Positions 1-5,594 of a stretch of 8,511 nt of DNA are shown piece by piece. Within the stretch, counting starts at the first letter, position 1; the number at the start of each line of letters is the position of its first letter. Source of the DNA: Sphingomonadales bacterium (GTDB taxonomy: Bacteria > Pseudomonadota > Alphaproteobacteria > Sphingomonadales > Sphingomonadaceae); contig JAIVHR010000209.1 of NCBI GenBank assembly GCA_020200935.1, forward strand, positions 1-8,511, given 5' to 3'. A program made the translations under genes and the position numbers. Under the pieces are notes generated by a model that saw only the letters and a list, made by a program, of their open reading frames with translations, was not told where the DNA came from and ran no database searches.

Positions 1-116
1 CGCATCACAGCCCGTTCTTCAGGATCGCGCCCGAGCAATCGGTGACGTTGGGGACCGAGGCGATGGTGGTGGCGGTGCTCGACCTGCTGGCGCCCGAAGG
101 GCCGGCGAGCGACTGA
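1..116 (+). CDS. C-terminal fragment of a probable M20-type amidohydrolase/peptidase
   Basis: The frame beginning at base 3 is open from the window edge and stops with TGA at 114-116, giving 37 residues that start HHSPFFRIAPE and end VAVLDLLAPEGPASD. The pattern H-S-P-x-F, then an acidic segment, then G-T-E-A-M and a hydrophobic helix ending LDLL resembles the C-terminal end of M20-family metallo-amidohydrolases, where a late histidine precedes the last helix. That resemblance is from memory and the piece is short, so the family name is tentative, while the reading frame itself is convincing. The gene runs tail to tail with the minus-strand gene at 121-606, with only four bases between the two stop codons. 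Confidence 0.5.
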   Translation, partial: HHSPFFRIAPEQSVTLGTEAMVVAVLDLLAPEGPASD

Positions 117-120
117 GGCG

Positions 121-606
121 CTAGATCGCCACCAGTTCGGGCAGCGTTATCGCCTCGGGCAGGTTGCTGTAGATCGGCTGGGGCAGCATGTCGCCGAACT
201 GGTGCGCCGCATCGCCCGGCGAGCCGACCTCGAACGCCTCGATCACGGGTTGCTCGGATGCGGGCTCATCCGCCGGCGAGTCCGCCTCCAGGATCTCGGC
301 GGCCGAAATTTCGATTGGCGCGGCGTCGGCCGCCGGGGCCTCGGATTGCAAATCATCGAAATAGAGACCGTCATCGTCGAAGATCGATGCCGCGCCATTT
401 TCGATCGAGAATTGGCCCGAGACCGAACTCACGGCAAGCGACGCGCGGAGATTGTCCTGATCCTCGGAGACGGGGGCGTTGTCGCCGTCGATCGCGACCC
501 AGAGTTTCGGCAGCGAAAGGAAGAAGACGTCCTCGCGATCGGGGGTCTCCGCCCTTATCTTTCCTGACAGATAGAGCCAGGATTCTCCGCTGCGCGCGTC
601 AAGCAC
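121..606 (-). CDS. RTX-less member of the SWLYLSGK/MLPQPI paralogue family, predicted type I secretion substrate
   Basis: A 161-residue acidic protein of unknown function, paralogous at both ends to the two RTX genes upstream. Residues 9-16 read SWLYLSGK with the tryptophan at position 10, as in the other two. Residues 139-161 read GDMLPQPI...LPELVAI, matching their tails. Residues 73-94 (IFDDDG to PAADA) align without gaps to the end of cap 2 and start of the tail in the RTX paralogues, so the protein looks like the N-module joined directly to the C-module. There is no GGxGxDxux repeat. It ends E-LVAI, acidic plus four hydrophobics, the extreme C-terminal motif of protease-type T1SS substrates. 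HasA is a precedent for a T1SS substrate without RTX. The start is GTG (604-606), chosen because it aligns with the paralogues and has GGAGAG at 612-617 on the minus strand. An out-of-frame ATG (606-608) overlaps it by one base and could lower expression. Confidence 0.85.
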   Translation of the reverse strand: MLDARSGESWLYLSGKIRAETPDREDVFFLSLPKLWVAIDGDNAPVSEDQDNLRASLAVSSVSGQFSIENGAASIFDDDGLYFDDLQSEAPAADAAPIEISAAEILEADSPADEPASEQPVIEAFEVGSPGDAAHQFGDMLPQPIYSNLPEAITLPELVAI

Positions 607-671
607 ATGATCTCTCCGGAATTATTCAAGGGGTTATAGCGGCACCGGGCCTTCCGGCCAAGGATGAACTG

Positions 672-692
672 CGGGCGAGATCGATGCGCCCG
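672..692. promoter_or_regulatory. Inverted repeat upstream of the RTX-less gene
   Basis: CGGGCG (672-677) and CGCCCG (687-692) form 6-base arms around a 9-base centre, about 66-86 bases upstream of the GTG start at 606. The left arm is part of a GCGAGAT sequence that also appears upstream of the other two paralogues. It could be an operator or a leader hairpin. The arms are GC-only in a GC-rich genome, so chance is a real alternative. Confidence 0.25.
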
Positions 693-698
693 TAACAG

Positions 699-711
699 CC
701 GGATTTTCCGG
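699..711. other. Short hairpin between the two downstream RTX-family genes
   Basis: CCGGA (699-703) and TCCGG (707-711) form a perfect 5-base stem with a 3-base loop. It lies in the 159-base gap between the genes at 766-2142 and 121-606. No T-run follows on the minus strand, so it is not a clear intrinsic terminator. It could be a leader structure of the downstream gene. Confidence 0.25.
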
Positions 712-721
712 TATCTGCCAC

Positions 722-746
722 GAGAGGAGACTGAAACTCCGATCTC
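722..746 (-). terminator. Possible hairpin terminator after the 458-residue RTX gene
   Basis: GGAG (726-729) and CTCC (737-740) close a 7-base loop, and GAGA (722-725) with TCTC (743-746) extends the stem past a two-base bulge. The structure starts 20 bases beyond the TAG stop (766-768) of the RTX gene. There is no following T-run on the minus strand, so it may only stall polymerase or protect the RNA 3' end. Confidence 0.25.
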
Positions 747-765
747 TATCGTTTTGGCGCGCGTG

Positions 766-2142
766 CTACGCGATCAGCAGCTCGGGCCCGGCGATTTCGG
801 TCGGCATATGGATCTCGATCGGTTGCGGCAGCATCGAGGAGGCGAGCGGACCGTCCGACCGTCCGGCGGCGAAGGCGTCGGCGGGGTGAGCGTCGGATTG
901 CAGCGAACTGACGCTGACATCGCCGTCGCCGAAGCGCAGGATCTCGACATTGGTGAGGATGTCGGTCTCGTACGGGCCTTCGACGAAAATGAATTCGTCT
1001 TCGAAGGTGATGGTGTAGCTCTCGCGGGTGTAGAAATAGACCGCGATGTCCTCGCCCGCGCCGCCGTCGATATAGAGCCTGTCGGAACCGTCTCCGCCGT
1101 AAAGCGTATCGTTGCCTTCGCCGCCATGAGCTTCGTTGGACGCACCATTTCCGGAGAAGACATCTCCCTGCGGGCTGAGATAGGCCGTCAGCGCACCCGA
1201 TACGCCGACTCCCGAACCGGTCACGCCGGTCGCGTCGACGGTTGCGATCTGATCGCTATTGTTGACCACTTCGACCACCAGCGGAATGATGCTGTTGTCG
1301 ACCACCCATGCCTGACCCTCGGCGCTCGGCGAAGAAAGCTGGATTCCGACGAGATAATCGGGATCGTTCTGGACGGCGGGCCCGGACACGGTCAGCGTGT
1401 CGCCATTGACCACCGCGCTGAGTTCGGAGACGAGCGGCGCCATCGTGATCCGCCCATCGGCGAATTTGAGCTCCTCGATATAGGCGAATGTGTCCGTGCC
1501 GTCGGGCGAGCCTTCACGCAGATCGGTGATCCGGTAGTTGCCGCCGACGACGGTGATCTCGTAATCCGAGCGGAGGCCCTCATACAGCGCCAGATCGCGG
1601 CCGAAAGTGCCGTCGAGCAGATCGTCGCCCTCGTCGCCGGACAGCTTGTTGAAGCCCGGTCCCCCGACCAGCCGGTCGTCGCCCGATCCGCCGATCAGTT
1701 TGTCGTCGGAATCGCCGCCATAGAGTTCGTCGTTGCCACCCCCACCCTTCAGCAGATCCTTGTTGTCGCCGCCACTCAGAGTGTCGTTGCCCGACCCGCC
1801 GACCAGCCTGTCATTGCCCTCGCGACCGCTCAGAAAATCGTCGCCGGCCCGGCCTTTCGCGACGTCCCGGCCGCCATAGCCGGTGAAGGTGTCGTGTTCC
1901 TTGGTCAGAATGACCCGATCGTTCCCGGACGTGCCCCTGACGAACGTATTGACTTTCTTCAGGCCCTTGGCGTTGAGGTTCGTGACGAGGCCGAAGTCGC
2001 CCGAGATTTCGACCTGCCTGAAGTCGATATCGAAGACTCGCGGCGGATTTCCGAGGTCGACCATGACCCAGTCTCCGACCTCGGCTTCCCTGATCTTGCC
2101 CGACAGATACAGCCAGCTGCCGTCACCATGCGCTTCAACCAT
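766..2142 (-). CDS. RTX calcium-binding repeat protein, 458 residues, predicted type I secretion substrate
   Basis: The order of parts is: an N-terminal module (1-85) with SWLYLSGK at 9-16; RTX block 1 at about 88-186, eleven nonapeptides such as GGSGNDTLS; a cap at 182-232 (ALYEGLRSDYEI to ELKFADG); a linker without repeats to about 338; a short RTX block 2 of about three units (339-366); a second cap to about 411; and a tail ending MLPQPI...GPELLIA. RTX nonapeptides bind Ca2+ and fold outside the cell after type I export (known for the family). The last five residues, E plus LLIA, fit the T1SS C-terminal motif. No protease, lipase or adenylate cyclase domain is visible, so the role may be structural or binding. 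The ATG at 2142 has AGAGGT (2151-2156) eight bases upstream. It is collinear with the 521-residue paralogue through residue 262. Confidence 0.9.
   Translation of the reverse strand: MVEAHGDGSWLYLSGKIREAEVGDWVMVDLGNPPRVFDIDFRQVEISGDFGLVTNLNAKGLKKVNTFVRGTSGNDRVILTKEHDTFTGYGGRDVAKGRAGDDFLSGREGNDRLVGGSGNDTLSGGDNKDLLKGGGGNDELYGGDSDDKLIGGSGDDRLVGGPGFNKLSGDEGDDLLDGTFGRDLALYEGLRSDYEITVVGGNYRITDLREGSPDGTDTFAYIEELKFADGRITMAPLVSELSAVVNGDTLTVSGPAVQNDPDYLVGIQLSSPSAEGQAWVVDNSIIPLVVEVVNNSDQIATVDATGVTGSGVGVSGALTAYLSPQGDVFSGNGASNEAHGGEGNDTLYGGDGSDRLYIDGGAGEDIAVYFYTRESYTITFEDEFIFVEGPYETDILTNVEILRFGDGDVSVSSLQSDAHPADAFAAGRSDGPLASSMLPQPIEIHMPTEIAGPELLIA
1481..1567. repeat. Paralogous duplicate, copy in the 458-residue RTX gene (cap 1)
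   Basis: This 87-base stretch encodes cap 1 after RTX block 1 and matches 3217-3303 with 10 mismatches by hand count and no gaps, at an offset of 1736 bases. The same offset separates the two start codons. It records a tandem gene duplication followed by divergence. Confidence 0.85.
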
Positions 2143-2184
2143 TTGATATTACCTCTGGAAATAAGCTCAGCTCCGTAGACCCTA

Positions 2185-2238
2185 GGCAGCGCGCTGCCAA
2201 GCATAAAGGGGCTGTTTGCAATATTGCGAGATATCTCG
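2185..2238. promoter_or_regulatory. Cluster of three perfect palindromes upstream of the 458-residue RTX gene
   Basis: Three perfect palindromes lie in 54 bases: GGCAGCGCGCTGCC (2185-2198), GCAATATTGC (2218-2227) and CGAGATATCTCG (2227-2238), the last two sharing one base. Their centres are 31 and 10 bases apart, close to three turns and one turn of the helix. They sit 43-96 bases upstream of the ATG at 2142, in the 170-base gap between the two RTX genes. This suggests operator sites for dimeric regulators or strong RNA hairpins in a leader. I could not place a convincing -35/-10 pair here. Confidence 0.45.
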
Positions 2239-2312
2239 AAACGTCGGGAGGCGGTGACAGTCGCGGTGATTGAGTCGCTCGGCATCCGGGAAAGCGCCGG
2301 GCGACCGAGGCG

Positions 2313-3878
2313 CTATGCGATCATCAGTTCGGGCTGGGGACCCTCGAAGGACATGGGCTTTTCGATCGGCTGCGGCAGCATCGAGGAGGCGAGCGACCCG
2401 GTCGGCCGTCCGCCGGCAAAGGCGTCGGCGGGGTGAGCGTCGAATTGCAGCGATGCGACGCTGACATCGCCGTCGTCGAAGCGCAGCGTCTCGACGTCGA
2501 TCAGCGTATCCTTGCCCCAGATCAGCCCGCCCGCATCGACGACGAGCTGGCCGTTTTCCTCGTAGATCGTGTAGTCGGCGCGGTCGCCCTGGAAAACGGC
2601 CACGTCCTCGCCGTCTCCGCCATCGATAAAGTCGTCGTCGGTACCGCCCCACAATTCGTCGTCACCATCGCCGCCGATGATCGTGTCGTCTCCATTGAAG
2701 CCGTCGATCGTGTCGGCGCCCTCACCGCCAGAGAGCGAATCGCCGCCCCAACTATTGGCCATGGGAGCGGTCCCGATGGGCTCGCCGACAATCAGATCGT
2801 CGCCGGTCCCGCCATCGAGCGTGTCGTCATTGTAGCTACCATACAGCGTGTCGTCCCCCCCATAGCCATATGCCAGTCCACCGGATTCGGGACTCGAATA
2901 ATGGTCGCCCTGCTGGCTGAGATGGGCCCAGTCCGCGTCCCTCACCCATACGCCGCCATTCTCCAATCCCGTGGCGTCCAGAATGAAGAGCGAGTTGGCG
3001 CCGCTACCTTCGACGGTCACATCGAGCGGAACCACGCTATTGTCCTGGACGGTCGGCCCAAAAATATCCGCGAGAGCCACGCGGACCAGGTAGTCCGGAT
3101 CTGACTGAGCCGCCGGTCCGGCTACAGTCAGCGTGGCGCCCTCGATGACGGCGCTGAGCGAAGAAAAGAGCGGCGCCATCTCCAAATCCTGATCGGCGAA
3201 GCGCAGCACTTCAACATAGGCGAATGTGTCGGTGCCTTCGGGCGAGCCTTCGCGCAAGTCGGTGATGCGATAATTGCCGCCGACGAGAGTGATCTCGTAA
3301 TCCTCGAGATTGCCGTCATAAAAGGCGATGTCGCGGTCGTCGCCGCCATGGAGAATATCGTCGCCCTTATCGCCCCAAAGTCGATCCTGCTGACCGCCTC
3401 CATGAAGACTGTCGTCACCTGAACCGCCTCTCAGCTTGTCATCGCCGAAAGTTCCTTCAAGGGTGTCTTCGCCGCCATTACCCTTCAGCACGTCACGGCC
3501 GCCGCCGCCGCCCAAGAGATCGTTGCCGGACTTGCCGATCAGCCGATTGTTGCCGTCTCCGCCCATGATGTGATCGTCGCCGCCGCGGCCCTTGACGACA
3601 TCGCGGCCGCTCCCGCCGAAGAAATAGTCGTCCTCCTTGCTTAGAAGCGCGCGCGTGTCCGAGTCCGGTCCGTGGATGGACACGCCGGCACCCTTGAGGT
3701 CGCGAGCGTCGAAATTGGTGAGATCGCCGTAGCTGCCTGCGATCGGGTAATATTGATTGTCATATAGAACCGACGGGTTGCCGAAGGTGAAGCTGACGCT
3801 GACTTTCTCGTTTGGATCCTCGGGTTTCAATTTCCCCGACAGATACAGCCACGAACCCTCGCCACGTGCTTCAAGCAT
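2313..3878 (-). CDS. RTX calcium-binding repeat protein, 521 residues, predicted type I secretion substrate
   Basis: First gene of the minus-strand cluster. Its parts are: an N-terminal module (1-87) with SWLYLSGK at 9-16; RTX block 1 at about 88-186 with eleven nonapeptides such as GGSGDDSLH; cap 1 at 184-234 (AFYDGNLEDYEI to LRFADQ); a non-repeat linker (235-335); RTX block 2 at about 338-428, interrupted at 365-377 by a non-repeat GEPIGTAPMANSW; cap 2 (424-475); and a tail (476-521) with SSMLPQPI and ending PELMIA. The second block plus neighbouring segment is 112 residues against 50 in the downstream paralogue, which accounts for most of the 63-residue length difference. The E plus four hydrophobic residues at the end fit T1SS substrates. 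No enzyme domain is recognisable. The ATG has AGGAGA (3887-3892) upstream and a possible promoter at 3906-3934. Confidence 0.92.
   Translation of the reverse strand: MLEARGEGSWLYLSGKLKPEDPNEKVSVSFTFGNPSVLYDNQYYPIAGSYGDLTNFDARDLKGAGVSIHGPDSDTRALLSKEDDYFFGGSGRDVVKGRGGDDHIMGGDGNNRLIGKSGNDLLGGGGGRDVLKGNGGEDTLEGTFGDDKLRGGSGDDSLHGGGQQDRLWGDKGDDILHGGDDRDIAFYDGNLEDYEITLVGGNYRITDLREGSPEGTDTFAYVEVLRFADQDLEMAPLFSSLSAVIEGATLTVAGPAAQSDPDYLVRVALADIFGPTVQDNSVVPLDVTVEGSGANSLFILDATGLENGGVWVRDADWAHLSQQGDHYSSPESGGLAYGYGGDDTLYGSYNDDTLDGGTGDDLIVGEPIGTAPMANSWGGDSLSGGEGADTIDGFNGDDTIIGGDGDDELWGGTDDDFIDGGDGEDVAVFQGDRADYTIYEENGQLVVDAGGLIWGKDTLIDVETLRFDDGDVSVASLQFDAHPADAFAGGRPTGSLASSMLPQPIEKPMSFEGPQPELMIA
3217..3303. 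repeat. Paralogous duplicate, copy in the 521-residue RTX gene (cap 1)
   Basis: Partner of the stretch at 1481-1567, with 77 of 87 bases identical by hand count. It encodes the segment from LVGGNYRITDLREGSP to TDTFAY in cap 1 and is the most conserved nucleotide stretch that I compared between the two RTX genes. Confidence 0.85.
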
Positions 3879-3900
3879 TTGAAGAATCTCCTAAAGATTA

Positions 3901-3934
3901 GGCGAGAGATAGCTGTCCGACAACGTCTCGCCAA
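3901..3934 (-). promoter_or_regulatory. Candidate promoter with nested dyads for the RTX cluster
   Basis: On the minus strand, TTGGCG (3929-3934) and TATCTC (3906-3911) are separated by exactly 17 bases, which would place the RNA start near 3899, about 21 bases before the ATG at 3878 with AGGAGA between. The spacer holds the dyad GCTGTCCGACAAC (3912-3924; GTTGTC against GACAGC with one mismatch position per arm). A wider pair, GGCGAGA (3901-3907) and TCTCGCC (3926-3932), flanks it. Overlap of dyads with promoter elements is what a repressor or activator site would look like. The hexamers match the sigma-70 consensus only partly. Confidence 0.35.
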
Positions 3935-4052
3935 GAGCAGCAACCGGAATTTGCCCGGAATGGGCGATAGGGGTGACGGTGCCGCCGACCAAGCGGTCGT
4001 CTCCGGCCATCGCCAAAGCATCCGAAATGGCCTATTGGTCGCTCTTCGATCC

Positions 4053-4069
4053 GCGGCGGACGCCGCCGC
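4053..4069. promoter_or_regulatory. GC-rich inverted repeat upstream of the LuxR-type gene
   Basis: GCGGCG (4053-4058) and CGCCGC (4064-4069) form 6-base arms around 5 bases, ending 40 bases before the GTG start at 4110. It could be an operator or leader hairpin for the regulator, but arms of this composition arise easily in this genome. Confidence 0.2.
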
Positions 4070-4109
4070 TGCGAGTCGGACGGGTCAAGGATAGAACGAC
4101 GAGGACGGC

Positions 4110-4634
4110 GTGGCGACGACGCAGAACCCCTTCGACAGCCTTTCGGAAGAGCAGCGCGACTGCCTGCGAATGGTGTTCGAGCATATGACCTCGAAGGATA
4201 TCGCCCGCCGGCTCGGAATCTCGCATCACACCGTCGACCAGCGGATAAAAACCGCGATGCGGCTGCTCGACGCGCCGAGCCGCGTCGAGGCGGCGCGGAT
4301 GCTCGCGCGCCACGAAAACCGGCACCGGCCGTTGGTATACCAATCGCCGGAGATTGAATCGCCACCCTCGGATCGACCAGACCGGACCCCGATACATCAA
4401 CAGGGGACGCCAACAGGCCATGCCGGTTACGCCATACACGAAGCGCGCGCCGAATTCGCTTTCAGGCCCGAAAGCTTCATCGGCCGGCCTTTCGCCTCCC
4501 CGCGGCCCTGGGGAGCGCGCAATGACCTGACCACGATCCAGCGCCTCGCCGCGATCGTGGCGATCGCGATCGGCTCGGCGCTTTCCTTCGGGGCGGTCAC
4601 CGCCGGACTCGAAGCCTTGACCCGGATCGTCTGA
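4110..4634 (+). CDS. LuxR-type HTH regulator with C-terminal membrane segment
   Basis: A 174-residue protein. Residues 10-66 are a LuxR/GerE-type DNA-binding domain: LSEEQRDCLRMV opens it, TSKDIARRLGISHHTVDQRI is the helix-turn-helix, and a last helix follows (RVEAARMLAR). No receiver, autoinducer or PAS domain precedes it. Residues 70-140 are polar and look disordered. Residues 144-170 (LAAIVAIAIGSALSFGAVTA and on) are hydrophobic enough for one membrane helix, so the regulator may be held at the inner membrane. Sphingomonads carry many such short HTH-plus-membrane-tail proteins, as I recall. The start is GTG with GAGGA a few bases upstream (around 4101-4105). It is divergent from the RTX cluster across a 231-base gap, and control of that cluster is possible but inferred from position only. 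Confidence 0.85.
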   Translation: MATTQNPFDSLSEEQRDCLRMVFEHMTSKDIARRLGISHHTVDQRIKTAMRLLDAPSRVEAARMLARHENRHRPLVYQSPEIESPPSDRPDRTPIHQQGTPTGHAGYAIHEARAEFAFRPESFIGRPFASPRPWGARNDLTTIQRLAAIVAIAIGSALSFGAVTAGLEALTRIV

Positions 4635-4704
4635 CCGCTCCGGGCACATACCGAAAATTTTGACAACCGAACGTGCGGGGTCTTTTCGCACGAAGGAGAT
4701 TCTC

Positions 4705-5046
4705 ATGCACAAACGACGTTACGAAGCAGCCGAACGGGTCGCGACGCGGCTGTTCGAGGCCGAGACCGCCATCGACGAGGCGATTACGCGCGTCGCGCAG
4801 CTTACCGCGATCCTGCCGCAGGCGCGTCAGGATGCAAGGCTGTCGGCCGTCGTCGGCCAGGAGGCGCTCGAAAGCGCCGTCGCGATCCTGCCGGCGCTGG
4901 CCCAGGCGCGCCAGCAGATCGTCAACACCCACGCGAAGCTCGACGGCGTCAAGGGACAGGTCGGACTCGGCCCGGTTTCCTTCGGCGGATCGGGCGGCAA
5001 GCCGCCGGAGCAAACCGGCCTTCATGCCGTCGAAGACGTCGCCTGA
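4705..5046 (+). CDS. Small helical protein of unknown function
   Basis: A 113-residue protein that I do not recognise as a named family. It is almost entirely amphipathic helix to about residue 86: MHKRRYEAAERVATRLFEAE, then AIDEAITRVAQLTAILPQ and a second long helix with LESAVAILPALAQARQQIV. A glycine-rich tail (VGLGPVSFGGSGGKPP) follows. It has no signal peptide or membrane segment. The pattern suggests a helical bundle or coiled-coil partner protein. The ATG at 4705 is chosen over the ATG at 4660 because AAGGAGA (4693-4699) lies five bases upstream, and the 15 extra residues would precede that ribosome binding site. It follows the LuxR-type gene by 70 bases on the same strand. A similar pairing occurs in other sphingomonads, as I remember it. 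Confidence 0.8.
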   Translation: MHKRRYEAAERVATRLFEAETAIDEAITRVAQLTAILPQARQDARLSAVVGQEALESAVAILPALAQARQQIVNTHAKLDGVKGQVGLGPVSFGGSGGKPPEQTGLHAVEDVA

Positions 5047-5108
5047 GCCGAAGTTCGTCGATCCCCGACATACTTGACCGGCCCGGTCGCTTATGATTCG
5101 GATCGGGC

Positions 5109-5594
5109 ATGTCGTGGGGTCTGGTTTACAACATCGTGCTCGTCCTGTGCTGCGGCTGGGCGCTGATCGGCGGCGGCCGTCCGGAACGGATCGGGGCCGC
5201 GATGATGTTCGGAGGATCGATGCTGTCATGGGCAGCGCTCGCATATTTCGGCAGCTTCTTCCGTTCGGTGGAGTTCGGGATCATGGCGATCGACATCGCC
5301 ATGCTGATCGGCCTCGGCGCGATCGCGATCGTCTCCGACAGATACTGGCCGCTCTGGGCGACTGGCTTTCATTTGATCGGGCTACTTACGCACGGCGCGA
5401 TCCTAACCGGGATAGAGATCGCTCCGCTGGCCTATGCCCACACGCTGGTGCTCTGGTCCTATCTGACGCTGTTGTCGCTGGCGCTCGGCACTTTGGCGTA
5501 TGTGCGACGGAGGCCGCCGAGTGCGAGCGCCATCTCGCCGCGATCCTCGCCCCCGTCTGCGCCGGCGAAGCCGGACGGGTCGCCGCCGAGCTAG
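5109..5594 (+). CDS. Hypothetical inner-membrane protein with about five membrane segments
   Basis: A 161-residue protein of unknown function. Hydrophobic stretches at about 3-21, 28-48, 55-76, 83-101 and 107-131 predict five membrane helices joined by short loops, with GGRPERIG after the first. The C-terminal 30 residues (RRRPPSASAISPRSSPPS and on) are low-complexity and lie in a stretch where the frame of the RadC-like gene is already homologous to its family. The natural end may therefore be near VRRR, and the rest may be a readthrough tail or the result of a frameshift. The ribosome binding site before the ATG is weak, so coupling to the gene 62 bases upstream is possible. Confidence 0.75.
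   Translation: MSWGLVYNIVLVLCCGWALIGGGRPERIGAAMMFGGSMLSWAALAYFGSFFRSVEFGIMAIDIAMLIGLGAIAIVSDRYWPLWATGFHLIGLLTHGAILTGIEIAPLAYAHTLVLWSYLTLLSLALGTLAYVRRRPPSASAISPRSSPPSAPAKPDGSPPS

Noticed and set aside
1590..1880. Short regularly spaced repeats resembling a CRISPR or tandem-repeat array
   Set aside because: The 27-base periodicity is the coding of RTX nonapeptides, with variable bases and no spacers between identical repeats.
664..2178. A 504-codon open frame on the plus strand opposite the 458-residue RTX gene, longer than that gene
   Set aside because: It is the antisense shadow of GC-rich, repetitive RTX codons. Its protein repeats VVA/IVA-D-Q patterns that mirror the repeats, has no recognisable domain, and the minus-strand frame has clear homology.
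4660..4688. TTGACA (4660-4665) followed after 17 bases by TTTTCG as a promoter for the small helical protein
   Set aside because: The -35 matches but the -10 position is poor, and the gene may simply be cotranscribed with the regulator 70 bases upstream.
5093..5503. RadC-like gene starting at the ATG at 5093 or 5228
   Set aside because: This stretch is an out-of-frame reading of the membrane-protein gene, rich in R and D, and has no resemblance to RadC.
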